A stretch of DNA of 64,000 nucleotides from B25-G16 sp964549945 (GTDB taxonomy: Bacteria; Desulfobacterota; DSM-4660; Desulfatiglandales; B25-G16): the NCBI GenBank assembly GCA_964549945.1, contig CAZJXD010000011.1:1-64000 (forward strand). The letters are read 5' to 3'. The translations under genes and the position numbers were made by a program. This document shows, one piece after another, positions 52,353-59,601 of this stretch (its first letter is position 1; each line of letters starts with the position of its first letter). The notes beneath the pieces are model-generated. The model was not told the origin of the DNA. It searched no databases and was given only the letters and a program-made list of their open reading frames with translations.

Positions 52353-52450
52353 GGAAGTGGAAAGCTCACTGGTGGGGCTCCCGGACTTCAAATCCGGTGC
52401 GCGGGGCTAGTACCCTCGCGGGTGGGTTCGATTCCCATGCACTTCCGCCA
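52353..52450 (+). tRNA. selC: tRNA-Sec (UCA)
   Basis: Selenocysteine tRNA with a 7-bp acceptor stem GGAAGTG/CACTTCC, an anticodon arm CCGGA-CTTCAAA-TCCGG carrying anticodon TCA (52388-52390), a long variable arm around GCGGGGCTAGTACCCTCGC, a T arm TGGG-TTCGATT-CCCA, and an encoded CCA (52448-52450). It serves UGA recoding. Its 3' end is next to an integrase gene, so it is the attachment site for the element that follows. Confidence 0.93.
52420..52450. other. Putative phage attachment site (attL) at the 3' end of selC
   Basis: The T-arm and acceptor end of selC, including CCA, run up to the integrase-side sequence, with only 31 bp before the integrase stop. Integrases of this type use tRNA 3' ends as attB and restore the gene on integration. 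The second copy (attR) is not in this window, so the core length is not known. Confidence 0.55.
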
Positions 52451-52481
52451 TGCAGTGAAATCAAGGGGTTAGCTATCACAG

Positions 52482-53600
52482 TTAAACCCCTTTTTTAATG
52501 TCTTGAGACATGCTAATTACCTTCGGTGTAACCAACGGTGTAACCAATTCTTGATGATAGCTCCCTATTTTCTGAGCTGCTTGCTTCAAGTCCTTATCGT
52601 CTACGATGTTATATCTGTCAAAGATGCTCCGGGTCTTATGGCCTGATATCATCATGGCCACTCTCTCGGGGATCCCCGCGCGTATCATGTTCCTTACCGC
52701 CGTCCTTCTGAGATCGTGGAAGAGCTTATTTCCAATTTTCGCGGCTTTGCAGGCCTTTCTCCATGCCCTATTGAACCGAGACTTGATAATGCGGTTTGTG
52801 CGGCTCTCATTGGGGAAGACATAGGGTGACAATTTACCGGAGGCCTTGCGTTCCTCCCATTGCTCTAAAAGGAGGGACCTTAACTCCTCGGTCATATACA
52901 CTACCCTGCCCTCTTCATTTTTGGTGCTTCCCACATCCAGAGTGACGGTATTCTCTTGAAAATCCACGTTGCACCATTGAAGGTCAAGGACTTCGCCCTG
53001 TCTCCATCCCGTGTAATAAGCGAATGTCACCGGCCCCCGGTAAAACTGAGCCAATTTGTCTAGTACGGCCTTGTACTCCTCATGCTCAAAAAACCCCTTC
53101 CGGGGATTCGATTCTTTCAGTTTCGGGATATGGGGAATTGTGAGCACCTTACGTGGTGTGTGCTGCGCTCCGAGGTTCAACATCTTGGACAGGGCCGCGA
53201 GCTCTCGGTTGATCGTTCCGTTTTGCGCTCCCTCGTTTTGTCTAAGATCGATATAGCGCTTTACCCTGGCAGTATTGATTTCCATTGCCCGCATACCTAG
53301 GAAAACCTTTTCAAGGTGCGTGATGCTATTCCCGAGCCGGTCCAGGGACTTCCTGCCCTGTATCCGGTATTCGGTTTTCAGGTCCTCTGCCAATTCGTTG
53401 AATGTTACCTGTTCCGGTCGGATATGCCCTAGATCCATTTCATAATCCTTCATCCGTTCCCGCAGGTAGGTTTCCGCGTGATCCCTCCTGGTTCGTTTGG
53501 TGCTCTCAAAGATCGGTTTGCTCCCCTTGTATGGTACGATCTTAACCCACCAGAAAGGCGACTTTGCCCGTTTGTAAATACATCCGTTTGGGTATGCCAT
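52482..53600 (-). CDS. int: Tyrosine-type recombinase/integrase
   Basis: 372-residue site-specific recombinase. The catalytic residues are visible: Arg in YTGWRQGEVLDL near residue 205, HDLRR near 291, and SGHKTRSIFDRY near 321 holding the His and nucleophile Tyr. An N-terminal domain with ERMKDYEMDL and a SAM-like core-binding domain precede. I chose the ATG at 53600, which overlaps the stop of the small upstream gene (TGATG) and has GGGGG a few bases before; a GTG at 53603 is also open. It is the first gene of the element by selC and should catalyse integration at the selC 3' end. Confidence 0.95.
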   Translation of the reverse strand: MAYPNGCIYKRAKSPFWWVKIVPYKGSKPIFESTKRTRRDHAETYLRERMKDYEMDLGHIRPEQVTFNELAEDLKTEYRIQGRKSLDRLGNSITHLEKVFLGMRAMEINTARVKRYIDLRQNEGAQNGTINRELAALSKMLNLGAQHTPRKVLTIPHIPKLKESNPRKGFFEHEEYKAVLDKLAQFYRGPVTFAYYTGWRQGEVLDLQWCNVDFQENTVTLDVGSTKNEEGRVVYMTEELRSLLLEQWEERKASGKLSPYVFPNESRTNRIIKSRFNRAWRKACKAAKIGNKLFHDLRRTAVRNMIRAGIPERVAMMISGHKTRSIFDRYNIVDDKDLKQAAQKIGSYHQELVTPLVTPKVISMSQDIKKGV

Positions 53601-53743
53601 CACTTACCCCCTTTCTTCTTGAGATATTGTGTCAATAGCTTTGTGACTAGGTCCTGCATGGTCATGCCTTCTTCCAGCGCCTTAACCCGCGCCTTGTGCC
53701 AAAGGTCCGGGTCAATCCTGATTCCCTTGTATATCCTTTGCAT
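53600..53743 (-). CDS. Ribbon-helix-helix/CopG-like small DNA-binding protein
   Basis: 47 residues: MQRIYKGIRIDPDLWHKA, then ALEEGMTMQDLVTKLL, the short strand plus two helices of the RHH fold. It precedes the integrase on the same strand with a TGATG stop/start overlap, so translation is coupled. Its predicted promoter contains a palindrome within the -35/-10 spacer, matching autoregulation by a small dimeric repressor. Below usual gene-length limits. Confidence 0.78.
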   Translation of the reverse strand: MQRIYKGIRIDPDLWHKARVKALEEGMTMQDLVTKLLTQYLKKKGGK

Positions 53744-53777
53744 TTCGCATTCCCCCTTTCTCATTGTGTTTGACCTT

Positions 53778-53805
53778 ATTTTAACATGCTAAACATGTTT
53801 GTCAA
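53778..53805 (-). promoter_or_regulatory. Promoter-operator of the RHH-integrase operon
   Basis: On the minus strand TTGACA (53800-53805) and TAAAAT (53778-53783) are separated by 16 bases. An inverted repeat, AACATG-N5-CATGTT (53783-53799), fills the spacer exactly between the two boxes. This arrangement is typical of a repressor sitting on its own promoter, here most likely the 47-residue RHH protein. Confidence 0.62.
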
Positions 53806-53879
53806 GTACCACAATGTAGAAAAAGTGAATTTTTTTGAATTTAGTGCGTAAGTACCCGAAAACAGGGGATTATTTTTTT

Positions 53880-54074
53880 TCATGGCCTCATCTCTCCCCA
53901 TTCTGATTGCCTCCGCGTCTCCTTGTTTTCGCATGCCTTAAAATAAGGAGATTTCCTGCCCCTGCTCCAGTTATAGAATTGAGATAGCAGCTTGAACCTT
54001 CCGCAAATAGTGCATTGCTTTCTAGGCTCAAACATTTGGTCCTTGAATGATAGGGTTTCTTTCTGCATGGTCAT
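53880..54074 (-). CDS. Small zinc-ribbon-like phage protein
   Basis: 64 residues with a CTICGRFK pair near residue 21 and a further Cys later (FKACENK), so at most a partial zinc site. It overlaps the next upstream gene by four bases (ATGA at 54071). Function unknown; such short proteins are common between integrase and structural genes. Confidence 0.58.
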   Translation of the reverse strand: MTMQKETLSFKDQMFEPRKQCTICGRFKLLSQFYNWSRGRKSPYFKACENKETRRQSEWGEMRP

Positions 54075-54307
54075 TGCTCTTTATGAAAATGCCTTTCCCC
54101 TCCCCGCAATAATCTATTAGCTGCTAGTTCCTTTTCTGAAAAATCCTCGAGGATCCCCCGGCATTTCTCGCACAAAGGCTCCTCACCCTCAGCTTTCTTT
54201 GATCCCGATCCCCGGCCACATAAGGCCCAGTCCCCATATCTCTTTTCATCTACGGGGAAGGCGTGTCTCTTTGCACTGTTAGCATATGTGAGCCATTGGA
54301 TTTTCAT
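54071..54307 (-). CDS. Hypothetical small phage protein with Cys pairs
   Basis: 78 residues, Cys motif PLCEKCRGILEDF near residue 45 with another Cys in WALCGRG, perhaps a single metal site. It overlaps both neighbours by four bases, consistent with a tightly coupled operon. Not recognised. Confidence 0.58.
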   Translation of the reverse strand: MKIQWLTYANSAKRHAFPVDEKRYGDWALCGRGSGSKKAEGEEPLCEKCRGILEDFSEKELAANRLLRGGERHFHKEQ

Positions 54308-54498
54308 TCTTCCGGCCTCCTCTCTTCCCTTTTTCTGAATGGTACCACTTTCCCTTTGGATTGCCTCTCACTTGGCTTAGGCAAATTCAGCCTTGCGCGT
54401 AACCTTTTCCGCAACCTCTCTTTCAAGAGTTCCTTTAGCCTCTCTCGCGCTGATTGCTTTTTCATTGCGCTTAACCCCTCATCCCCAGGCCCCTCCAA
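54304..54498 (-). CDS. Hypothetical small basic protein
   Basis: 64 residues, very rich in Arg, Lys and Glu (KKQSARERLKELLKERLRKR). An alternative ATG at 54465 (MKKQSARER) would shorten it to about 53 residues. Four-base overlap with the following gene. May bind nucleic acid or form a coiled coil; not recognised. Confidence 0.5.
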   Translation of the reverse strand: MEGPGDEGLSAMKKQSARERLKELLKERLRKRLRARLNLPKPSERQSKGKVVPFRKREERRPEE

Positions 54499-54515
54499 AG
54501 GCCCAGGGTCAGGGA

Positions 54516-54917
54516 TTAATCGGTTAACTGAATAGGTTTATACTTCATGCCCTTGACATACCGGGAAAGCCCTTTCATAGCCTCATTATAATGTTCAATC
54601 GCCCTTTTCGTACCGCTCCTAACGGTATCCGAATACGCTGATGGTGCCTTGAATACAATACCATCGGAGTCCAGGTCATATAGCACCATTATGTTCTCGG
54701 CCACCTCTTTAAACTCATGGAGCACATTTCCCAGTTCCTTGGTGTCTATCCCATCAACCTCATATTTCGTTTCGGTATGGTGAAATAGCTCCCTCACTAA
54801 CTCCTTATCACCATCCGTAAGGGTAGGGCTTTCAAGTAGAGTTTTAAGAATCTCAAGGGCTTTTTCCCTCCGTTCCCTTTCGCTTAATTCTGCATTGCTC
54901 ATGACATCCCCCCTCAA
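54516..54917 (-). CDS. Hypothetical phage protein
   Basis: 133 residues, acidic, with a region of short helices (LLESPTLTDGDKELVREL). No known domain seen. It overlaps the upstream gene by four bases, forming part of the coupled minus-strand run. It shares the pattern of PTLTDGDKELVREL / NLTETQLDALKTLL with its neighbour, and both may be related paralogues. Confidence 0.65.
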   Translation of the reverse strand: MRGDVMSNAELSERERREKALEILKTLLESPTLTDGDKELVRELFHHTETKYEVDGIDTKELGNVLHEFKEVAENIMVLYDLDSDGIVFKAPSAYSDTVRSGTKRAIEHYNEAMKGLSRYVKGMKYKPIQLTD

Positions 54918-55372
54918 TCAATCCCTAAAACGGTGTTGGCTGTGCTGGTTTCTATTTCTTCATACTCTTCGCCATAAGCCCCGGATAGCCAAGCTAATTC
55001 ACGATTCAACCGCCTTATGTCTTTAGCGAGGGTAAGCTCTATTATCTCACGTATGGAATTAGCCTCACCCCCCATGTTTGCATTGTTGACTATCTCTAGC
55101 AGATGTTTCAGATTAAGACCTATCCCCCTGATATTGTTTACAGCGTCATCAACCGCTAGGGGGCATTCCTCTAATCCATCGGTGTGGTTCAGAAGAGTTT
55201 TTAAAGCATCTAACTGTGTTTCAGTAAGGTTTTTAGGTTCCAGCAAGACTGCCACAGCGTCCTTTAGGATGTTGCGCTTTTTTACTTCCTCTTTCTTGTT
55301 CTTTTCTTCCAACAAGCCAATTAGGGTTTTCATGGTCTCGTCAATAGCTTCTTGTTTATCTTTCTCAGCCAT
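54914..55372 (-). CDS. Hypothetical phage protein
   Basis: 152 residues, mainly helical and acidic. Its N-terminal half resembles the preceding gene's (LKDAVAVLLEPKNLTETQLD beside LKTLLESPTLTDGDKE, both followed by an NHTD/HHTE-like segment), suggesting a tandem duplication. No known domain. Confidence 0.66.
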   Translation of the reverse strand: MAEKDKQEAIDETMKTLIGLLEEKNKKEEVKKRNILKDAVAVLLEPKNLTETQLDALKTLLNHTDGLEECPLAVDDAVNNIRGIGLNLKHLLEIVNNANMGGEANSIREIIELTLAKDIRRLNRELAWLSGAYGEEYEEIETSTANTVLGID

Positions 55373-55391
55373 GATACAATCTCCTCTCCTG

Positions 55392-55407
55392 GTAGCCGTA
55401 AGGCTAC
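55392..55407. terminator. Small perfect hairpin before a phage gene
   Basis: GTAGCC-GTAA-GGCTAC forms a perfect 6-bp stem. It overlaps the end of the gene at 55404-55622, so it may be an attenuator-like signal, but no clear T-run follows in either direction. Confidence 0.3.
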
Positions 55408-55622
55408 TCTTTGGCCCCTGCTGCTTCGCTGTCCGGCCTGGTTGCAGGGGCCTTCATTTTTTCGTATGCTTCTATGAATCCGCTCTCTCTGAAAGCTCTC
55501 TCCGGCCTCATTCCCTTATCTATGATAAGGGCAAGGGCCCCTTTATATTTTGCCTTGATGTTATCCGATAAACTCATTACCTCGTCTAAGAATTGAAAAC
55601 TAAGATATTCAATATGATCCAT
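55404..55622 (-). CDS. Hypothetical small phage protein
   Basis: 72 residues with a helix-rich sequence (YKGALALIIDKGMRPERAFRE). It might be a short HTH-like or coiled-coil protein, but no motif is convincing. First gene downstream of the operator region at 55765-55803, so it may be the first gene of the repressed minus-strand operon. Confidence 0.55.
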   Translation of the reverse strand: MDHIEYLSFQFLDEVMSLSDNIKAKYKGALALIIDKGMRPERAFRESGFIEAYEKMKAPATRPDSEAAGAKE

Positions 55623-55657
55623 AAGCTCTCCTTTCTAGCACGTGAAGGCAAAAGAAA

Positions 55658-55724
55658 AGCCGTAAGACCTTGCCGGGCGTGTATGGTTCCCCTGGGGCCT
55701 CTCGGCTTCCAGAATCTTACGGCT
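55658..55724. repeat. 10-bp inverted repeat with a long loop
   Basis: AGCCGTAAGA (55658-55667) pairs perfectly with TCTTACGGCT (55715-55724) around a 47-base, GC-rich inner region that includes CCCCTGGGG. On the plus strand GTTTTG follows. It may be a terminator with a big loop, a small RNA or an untranslated-region fold. No gene overlaps it convincingly. Confidence 0.35.
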
Positions 55725-55764
55725 GTTTTGAATTTCAGTTTTCATTTACACCTTTTGGCAATCG

Positions 55765-55803
55765 ATACAGTATATACATAAAACCTTAAATACTGTATGT
55801 CAA
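55765..55803 (-). promoter_or_regulatory. Phage promoter with paired operators
   Basis: On the minus strand TTGACA (55798-55803), a 17-base spacer and TATGTA (55775-55780) form a promoter for the run from 55622 to 53600. A perfect inverted repeat, ATACAGTAT (55765-55773) and ATACTGTAT (55790-55798), straddles it, one half next to the -10, the other overlapping the -35. Another inverted pair, TGTCAATAAAAATG/CATTTTGACA (55798-55830), lies beside it. It is the natural switch between lysogeny and expression. Confidence 0.5.
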
Positions 55804-55867
55804 TAAAAATGTTTCATGCTCATTTTGACATATTGATTTTTTTCTCATGGCATAGTAAAAAGCCTTT

Positions 55868-56023
55868 ATGCGTATACGATACAGCACTACATTAGATGAG
55901 AAATTGCTTGAAGATTTGAAAATTCGGGCCATAAAAGAAAAGAAGCGTATTAATGACCTCTTAGAGCAGGCCATAAAAGAATATCTCAAAAAGCCTGTTA
56001 ACTCACCCAAGCCCTCAAAATAG
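55868..56023 (+). CDS. Ribbon-helix-helix DNA-binding protein (CopG family)
   Basis: 51 residues: MRIRYSTTLDEKLLEDLK, then IKEKKRINDLLEQAIKEYL, the strand-helix-helix pattern of CopG-family repressors. It is divergent from the minus-strand phage genes and stands next to the operators at 55765-55830, so it is the candidate repressor. A TTGACA at 55825-55830 may be its own -35, with a poor -10. Too short for ordinary gene finding. Confidence 0.76.
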   Translation: MRIRYSTTLDEKLLEDLKIRAIKEKKRINDLLEQAIKEYLKKPVNSPKPSK

Positions 56024-56428
56024 CTCATCCCATACAAAACCACTCATCTATTCCTTATCTTCGATAGGTGCTCATCCTATCTGTTCAGAACACATAAAAT
56101 AAGCTCGCTGTATCCTTGAGTGTCTCGGTATTGGCTCTCAAACCCCGTAAATCGCCCCATTTCCCACTCAATTTTCAACGATCCCCATACCCTCAATAGA
56201 GTAACCATTCGGTTTTTCATTTTCCTTGCATTTTGAGTCTTGAATCGGTATTCTGCCCATAATTCCCTCGATGTATCCGAAAACCCTTAACCGAGGGTCT
56301 TTATGATCTTAATTGAACCCTATTTCTCTTTGAGAGGTGGGTTTTATTTTTTCAATGACGCATCGACTGAAAAGAGCGAAGCGATTGATTCTCAAAACTG
56401 CTTGGTAGCGCAAAATTGCTAGATGGAA
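56024..56428. other. 405-bp gap in the element
   Basis: No gene recognised. The stretch is AT-rich with stops in all frames. It lies between the RHH protein gene and the minus-strand 78-residue gene. Confidence 0.4.
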
Positions 56429-56665
56429 TCAGGACTTAACTAATTTAAGTTCCGGTTTTGTACTATCAAACATTTTTCTTAGAACCTTAAGATAGTCTTC
56501 AGTTCTTTTAGGATAATCATCAGCCACCAAGCATAAGAATACTCCAAATATCTTAAAAATTAGGTCGCTTGGATTCTTTTCTGGATTTACTACATCACGC
56601 AGCTTCAACAAGTATTTGGTTAGCTGCTCATCAGTAAGGTTCTGCTGTGCCATTTTTGTCTCCAT
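56429..56665 (-). CDS. Hypothetical small protein
   Basis: 78 residues, with a leucine-rich, helical start (LTDEQLTKYLLKLRDVV) and end (EDYLKVLRKMFDSTKPELK). An ATG at 56653 (MAQQNL) is an alternative start. It is divergent from the next plus-strand gene, only 15 bp away, so one promoter region would have to lie inside the other gene. Moderate confidence. Confidence 0.48.
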   Translation of the reverse strand: METKMAQQNLTDEQLTKYLLKLRDVVNPEKNPSDLIFKIFGVFLCLVADDYPKRTEDYLKVLRKMFDSTKPELKLVKS

Positions 56666-56680
56666 ATAAAAGGAGGGTTT

Positions 56681-57019
56681 ATGGATATTGCTGCTATTTC
56701 TGGTGCATTGAATATCTTAAGAGGTATTATTGCTTCTTTTAAAGAGGCAAAAGACCTTCTCCCCAAAGACAAGAGCACACAAATTAAGAATGAAATCGGA
56801 CAAGCAGAGAGACAACTCAAGCTCGCCGAATCGCAAATAGCTAAGGAACTAGGATATCCTATATGCCGATGCACTTTTCCCCCACAGATCATGTTGTTAT
56901 CTGGCCAGACAAGTGATAAACACGATAAATATAAATGTCCGAACTGTAACAGAGAACATCCCCGAGAATTCGAGCCACCACCAGAAGAAGACAGTTCCTG
57001 GGCAAAAGCTGGAAGATAA
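56681..57019 (+). CDS. Hypothetical protein with C-terminal zinc-ribbon pattern
   Basis: 112 residues. A good AGGAGG ribosome-binding site precedes the ATG. The first half is helical (ALNILRGIIASFKEAKDLLP); the second has ICRCTF and, 20 or more residues later, CPNCNREHPREFEPP, a zinc-ribbon-like pair. Plus-strand genes within a minus-strand phage region are often extra (moron) genes with a host-related role. Not recognised. Confidence 0.64.
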   Translation: MDIAAISGALNILRGIIASFKEAKDLLPKDKSTQIKNEIGQAERQLKLAESQIAKELGYPICRCTFPPQIMLLSGQTSDKHDKYKCPNCNREHPREFEPPPEEDSSWAKAGR

Positions 57020-57065
57020 TTCCAATTTTCTTCTTTCGAAAGGTGCCGCCTTTTGAAGTAAGAAT

Positions 57066-57713
57066 ATGAGCCATTCAAGCTCCAATTCAAAGGGATTATC
57101 TATTGAAAAGGCCAAATCCGAAGGTAAAATCTTCGGAATTGCCTCTGCTATTCTTTTGTGCATCGTCTTTTTTATACCAGTAAAAATCATTCAAGCCTTC
57201 GCTCTTATAGGCCTCGCAATAACTGGTTGGCTGTTCCTATTTCATGGTTCAACTGCCATCTCTATATCTTTGATAGGCGAGGGGAGGCGAAGATTTCAAA
57301 TCGCTATTTCGATAGTGATTCCGGCCTTACTAAGTCTCTATTTCATAAAAGATGCTACTTCAGTTAGCCTAAAAGGCACCTTCGTGCACATGTTTAGCCC
57401 CTGGTTTCTGATTCCTTTCGGAATAATCGCGTATGGCAGTTGGTGGTCAGCAGACTTTTTGGACCCGGATCATCCTTTTCGGGGATTTTTAATTTCCTGC
57501 GCAATAATATTTATCATTTGTTTTTTAGGCCACAATGGTATTTATGGTGAGTATGACGACTATATGGAAAGCAATTCCTGGTACATCGAAAATGAGAAGG
57601 CTAACCGAGCAGCAGAGACAGGACGTTATTTTGGCCAGTTCTTGGTTTATGTAATTATTTCCTATGGCGCCATGCTAATAAAATTAATCAGAAGAACAAA
57701 ATCGAACGCATAA
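57066..57713 (+). CDS. Multi-pass membrane protein, possible phage moron
   Basis: 215 residues with about five hydrophobic segments (AIGLFV-like IIQAFALIGLAITGWLFL near residue 40; IAISIVIPALLSLYFI near 78; SPWFLIPFGIIAYGSWW near 110; CAIIFIICFLGHNG near 144; a last near 190). No transporter motif. It lies 46 bp after the zinc-ribbon gene on the same strand, and the two may form a small operon of phage-carried host-modifying genes such as exclusion functions. Function is speculation. Confidence 0.68.
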   Translation: MSHSSSNSKGLSIEKAKSEGKIFGIASAILLCIVFFIPVKIIQAFALIGLAITGWLFLFHGSTAISISLIGEGRRRFQIAISIVIPALLSLYFIKDATSVSLKGTFVHMFSPWFLIPFGIIAYGSWWSADFLDPDHPFRGFLISCAIIFIICFLGHNGIYGEYDDYMESNSWYIENEKANRAAETGRYFGQFLVYVIISYGAMLIKLIRRTKSNA

Positions 57714-57911
57714 AGTAGGTTCTGATTCAATTTTCAAAGAGCAAAAGTAAACCCCTCCACTTCTCTGTCTTTTTCATTCTGTTACTTCTCAAGGATTTAT
57801 CCGGGGGGGGAGGTTGTGTCATCTGCTATTTTCAAGACCGGCAAAGAGGAGGCAATTGCCTTTATCTAGATTTTCAGATGAACTTCTCCTGCCCCCCAGA
57901 AGACTAATAAG

Positions 57912-58445
57912 TTACAACCACCTATCCAACCGTTTCCGAAGCACCTCTGTTTGAAACACGGGAGGAAAACGAAGGCCTTCGAAGTGCTTTCCCATGCTGA
58001 GCTCTACCCCGGTCTCGCGTGAGAATTGTTGAAGCTCATCCCAAACGGTTTCAATAGTCTGAACGGCCTCATCCATTTTACTTCTGACTTCCTGTTGAAT
58101 ACCGGGGAAAAGGTCAGCTAGTACCCCATTCCCAACCTGCTCGATTCTGTTATTGAGCGCCTCAATTTCGGCATTAAGACCCTGCACCCGGCTCCATCGG
58201 TTCTCCATCGCCTCTTTGATTTCTTTTATTTCGCCCCGAAGCCCATTTACCGTCTTCGTTTCATCTCCAACCAGGGCCTCTTCGAGCTTTCGCTCTAAGA
58301 CGGCAATCTTCGCCTGGTGCCTTTCGGCATCTTCATGAGACGGCTTAATCCCTTCAAGCTCGTTTTGAAGCGCGGTCCGTTTTTCCTCAAGCGGAGTAAC
58401 TCGCCTCGTAAATTCGTCCATTAACTCTTGATAAAAATTTTTCAT
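57912..58445 (-). CDS. Coiled-coil phage protein
   Basis: 177 residues. Most of the first 110 are heptad-rich (ERHQAKIAVLERKLEEALVG; KEIKEAMENRWSRVQGLNAE), then a short C-terminal globular end (GLRFPPVFQTEVLRKRLDRW). It overlaps the upstream gene by four bases (58442). Its place downstream of the terminase suggests a packaging or head-related function, but it is not recognised. Confidence 0.68.
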   Translation of the reverse strand: MKNFYQELMDEFTRRVTPLEEKRTALQNELEGIKPSHEDAERHQAKIAVLERKLEEALVGDETKTVNGLRGEIKEIKEAMENRWSRVQGLNAEIEALNNRIEQVGNGVLADLFPGIQQEVRSKMDEAVQTIETVWDELQQFSRETGVELSMGKHFEGLRFPPVFQTEVLRKRLDRWL

Positions 58446-58933
58446 CTTTCTACCTCCTCTGGTTTTGCCATTCGGATTTCTCCGAGAAAGCGGTTAACTT
58501 TTTCTAATAAGGCATTAGCCTGTTCACGATTCGTGATAGCATTAGCCTCCTCAACAAACTCCTTTACTTGCGGCATAAGGGCCTGATCGAACACGTCAGA
58601 GCCTTCTATAACTTTTGCGTAGTGATCCAAGATTTGATAATTCCCCTCTCTGAATGCCTCGTTTATAGATTTCGTAACGAGGGGCACTGCGTCCTTTAAA
58701 GCTACCCTGTCCTCACCCGGCTCCATGGATTCGTATCTCATTCCGAGGTGAGGACCAAAAGCCGGGGGCCGGGGGATGCTAACCTCTTCCAAGCCTTCCC
58801 CGGAAAAAGAGGGATAATCAAAGACATCCTTTCCAGTCTCATCCTGAAATATTTCAATGTTATCCTTTGATCCTTTCATTGAAGGGTAAATGTCCTCTGG
58901 ATTTCCTTCAAATTCATTGTTTTCTTCTTCCAT
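58442..58933 (-). CDS. Hypothetical acidic phage protein
   Basis: 163 residues, acidic at the N-terminus (EEENNEFEGNPEDIYPS) with a helical C-terminal part (AITNREQANALLEKVNRFL). It has a low-complexity, scaffold-like look, but no domain is known to me. It lies between the coiled-coil protein and the terminase-linked 212-residue gene. Confidence 0.64.
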   Translation of the reverse strand: MEEENNEFEGNPEDIYPSMKGSKDNIEIFQDETGKDVFDYPSFSGEGLEEVSIPRPPAFGPHLGMRYESMEPGEDRVALKDAVPLVTKSINEAFREGNYQILDHYAKVIEGSDVFDQALMPQVKEFVEEANAITNREQANALLEKVNRFLGEIRMAKPEEVER

Positions 58934-58962
58934 TTCATACCTCCATATTAATCATTTGATGG

Positions 58963-59601
58963 TTACATCCCGAAAGTGAGGGGATCGTACCTCTCATCCT
59001 CTCTAGGGATTTGCTTAATCCGGTCTTTAACCGGGTCCCTCGGGTGGGTATTGACATAAGAGACCACAGATCCAATGGCCATGACAGCGGGATGTTCTCC
59101 TGCCCGCCCTTGCTGTGCATCCTCAAGCGTAATGCTGGATAAATGCCCCCTCAGTGTGTTACATTGATCAATGTGAAGGGTCTTTCTGTTAAACCGGGTA
59201 ACCCCCATGATCAAACTCACATTGTAATAAAGATCATCGGGGAACGAGGCATCATACAAGGTCAAAGGGGAGGCACCGTCCAGGTGCTTGTTAAAGTCGT
59301 AAAGCAGCTCCGCCATTGATTCGTTGCTCAAATCACCCATGACCCTCTCGACGCAATAGCGCTCTCTTAGATCCAGAACCTTATTAAGAAGCTTTTCAGT
59401 GTCGGACTCTTCAGCCTCGGCCAGGGCTCGCAGGTGCCTCACCTTCAAGTCGGGATCTTCGTGATAATCCTCTCCCGTTACGATAATAAATCCAGGCTTC
59501 GACGTGGGCCAGGCAAGCCCGGCAAGGACACGGGAGAACTTGTTGCCCTCTGTGTCCCTGTAAAACGTGTGTCCATCCAATTCCCTGATTTTCTCGATCA
59601 T
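58963..59601 (-). CDS. Hypothetical phage protein linked to the large terminase
   Basis: 212 residues. No known domain is clear. It overlaps the terminase gene by four bases (59598-59601), so they are translated together; the role may be in packaging. Features include WPTSKPGFIIVTGEDYHEDP near residue 32 and LSNESMAELLYDFNKHLD near 97. The place normally held by the portal gene is occupied by this protein, which does not look like a portal and is far too short. Confidence 0.68.
   Translation of the reverse strand: MIEKIRELDGHTFYRDTEGNKFSRVLAGLAWPTSKPGFIIVTGEDYHEDPDLKVRHLRALAEAEESDTEKLLNKVLDLRERYCVERVMGDLSNESMAELLYDFNKHLDGASPLTLYDASFPDDLYYNVSLIMGVTRFNRKTLHIDQCNTLRGHLSSITLEDAQQGRAGEHPAVMAIGSVVSYVNTHPRDPVKDRIKQIPREDERYDPLTFGM

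Noticed and set aside
55017..55571. A 184-codon plus-strand frame in the phage region
   Set aside because: It is antisense to two coupled minus-strand genes and is rich in serine and hydrophobic low-complexity stretches typical of shadows.
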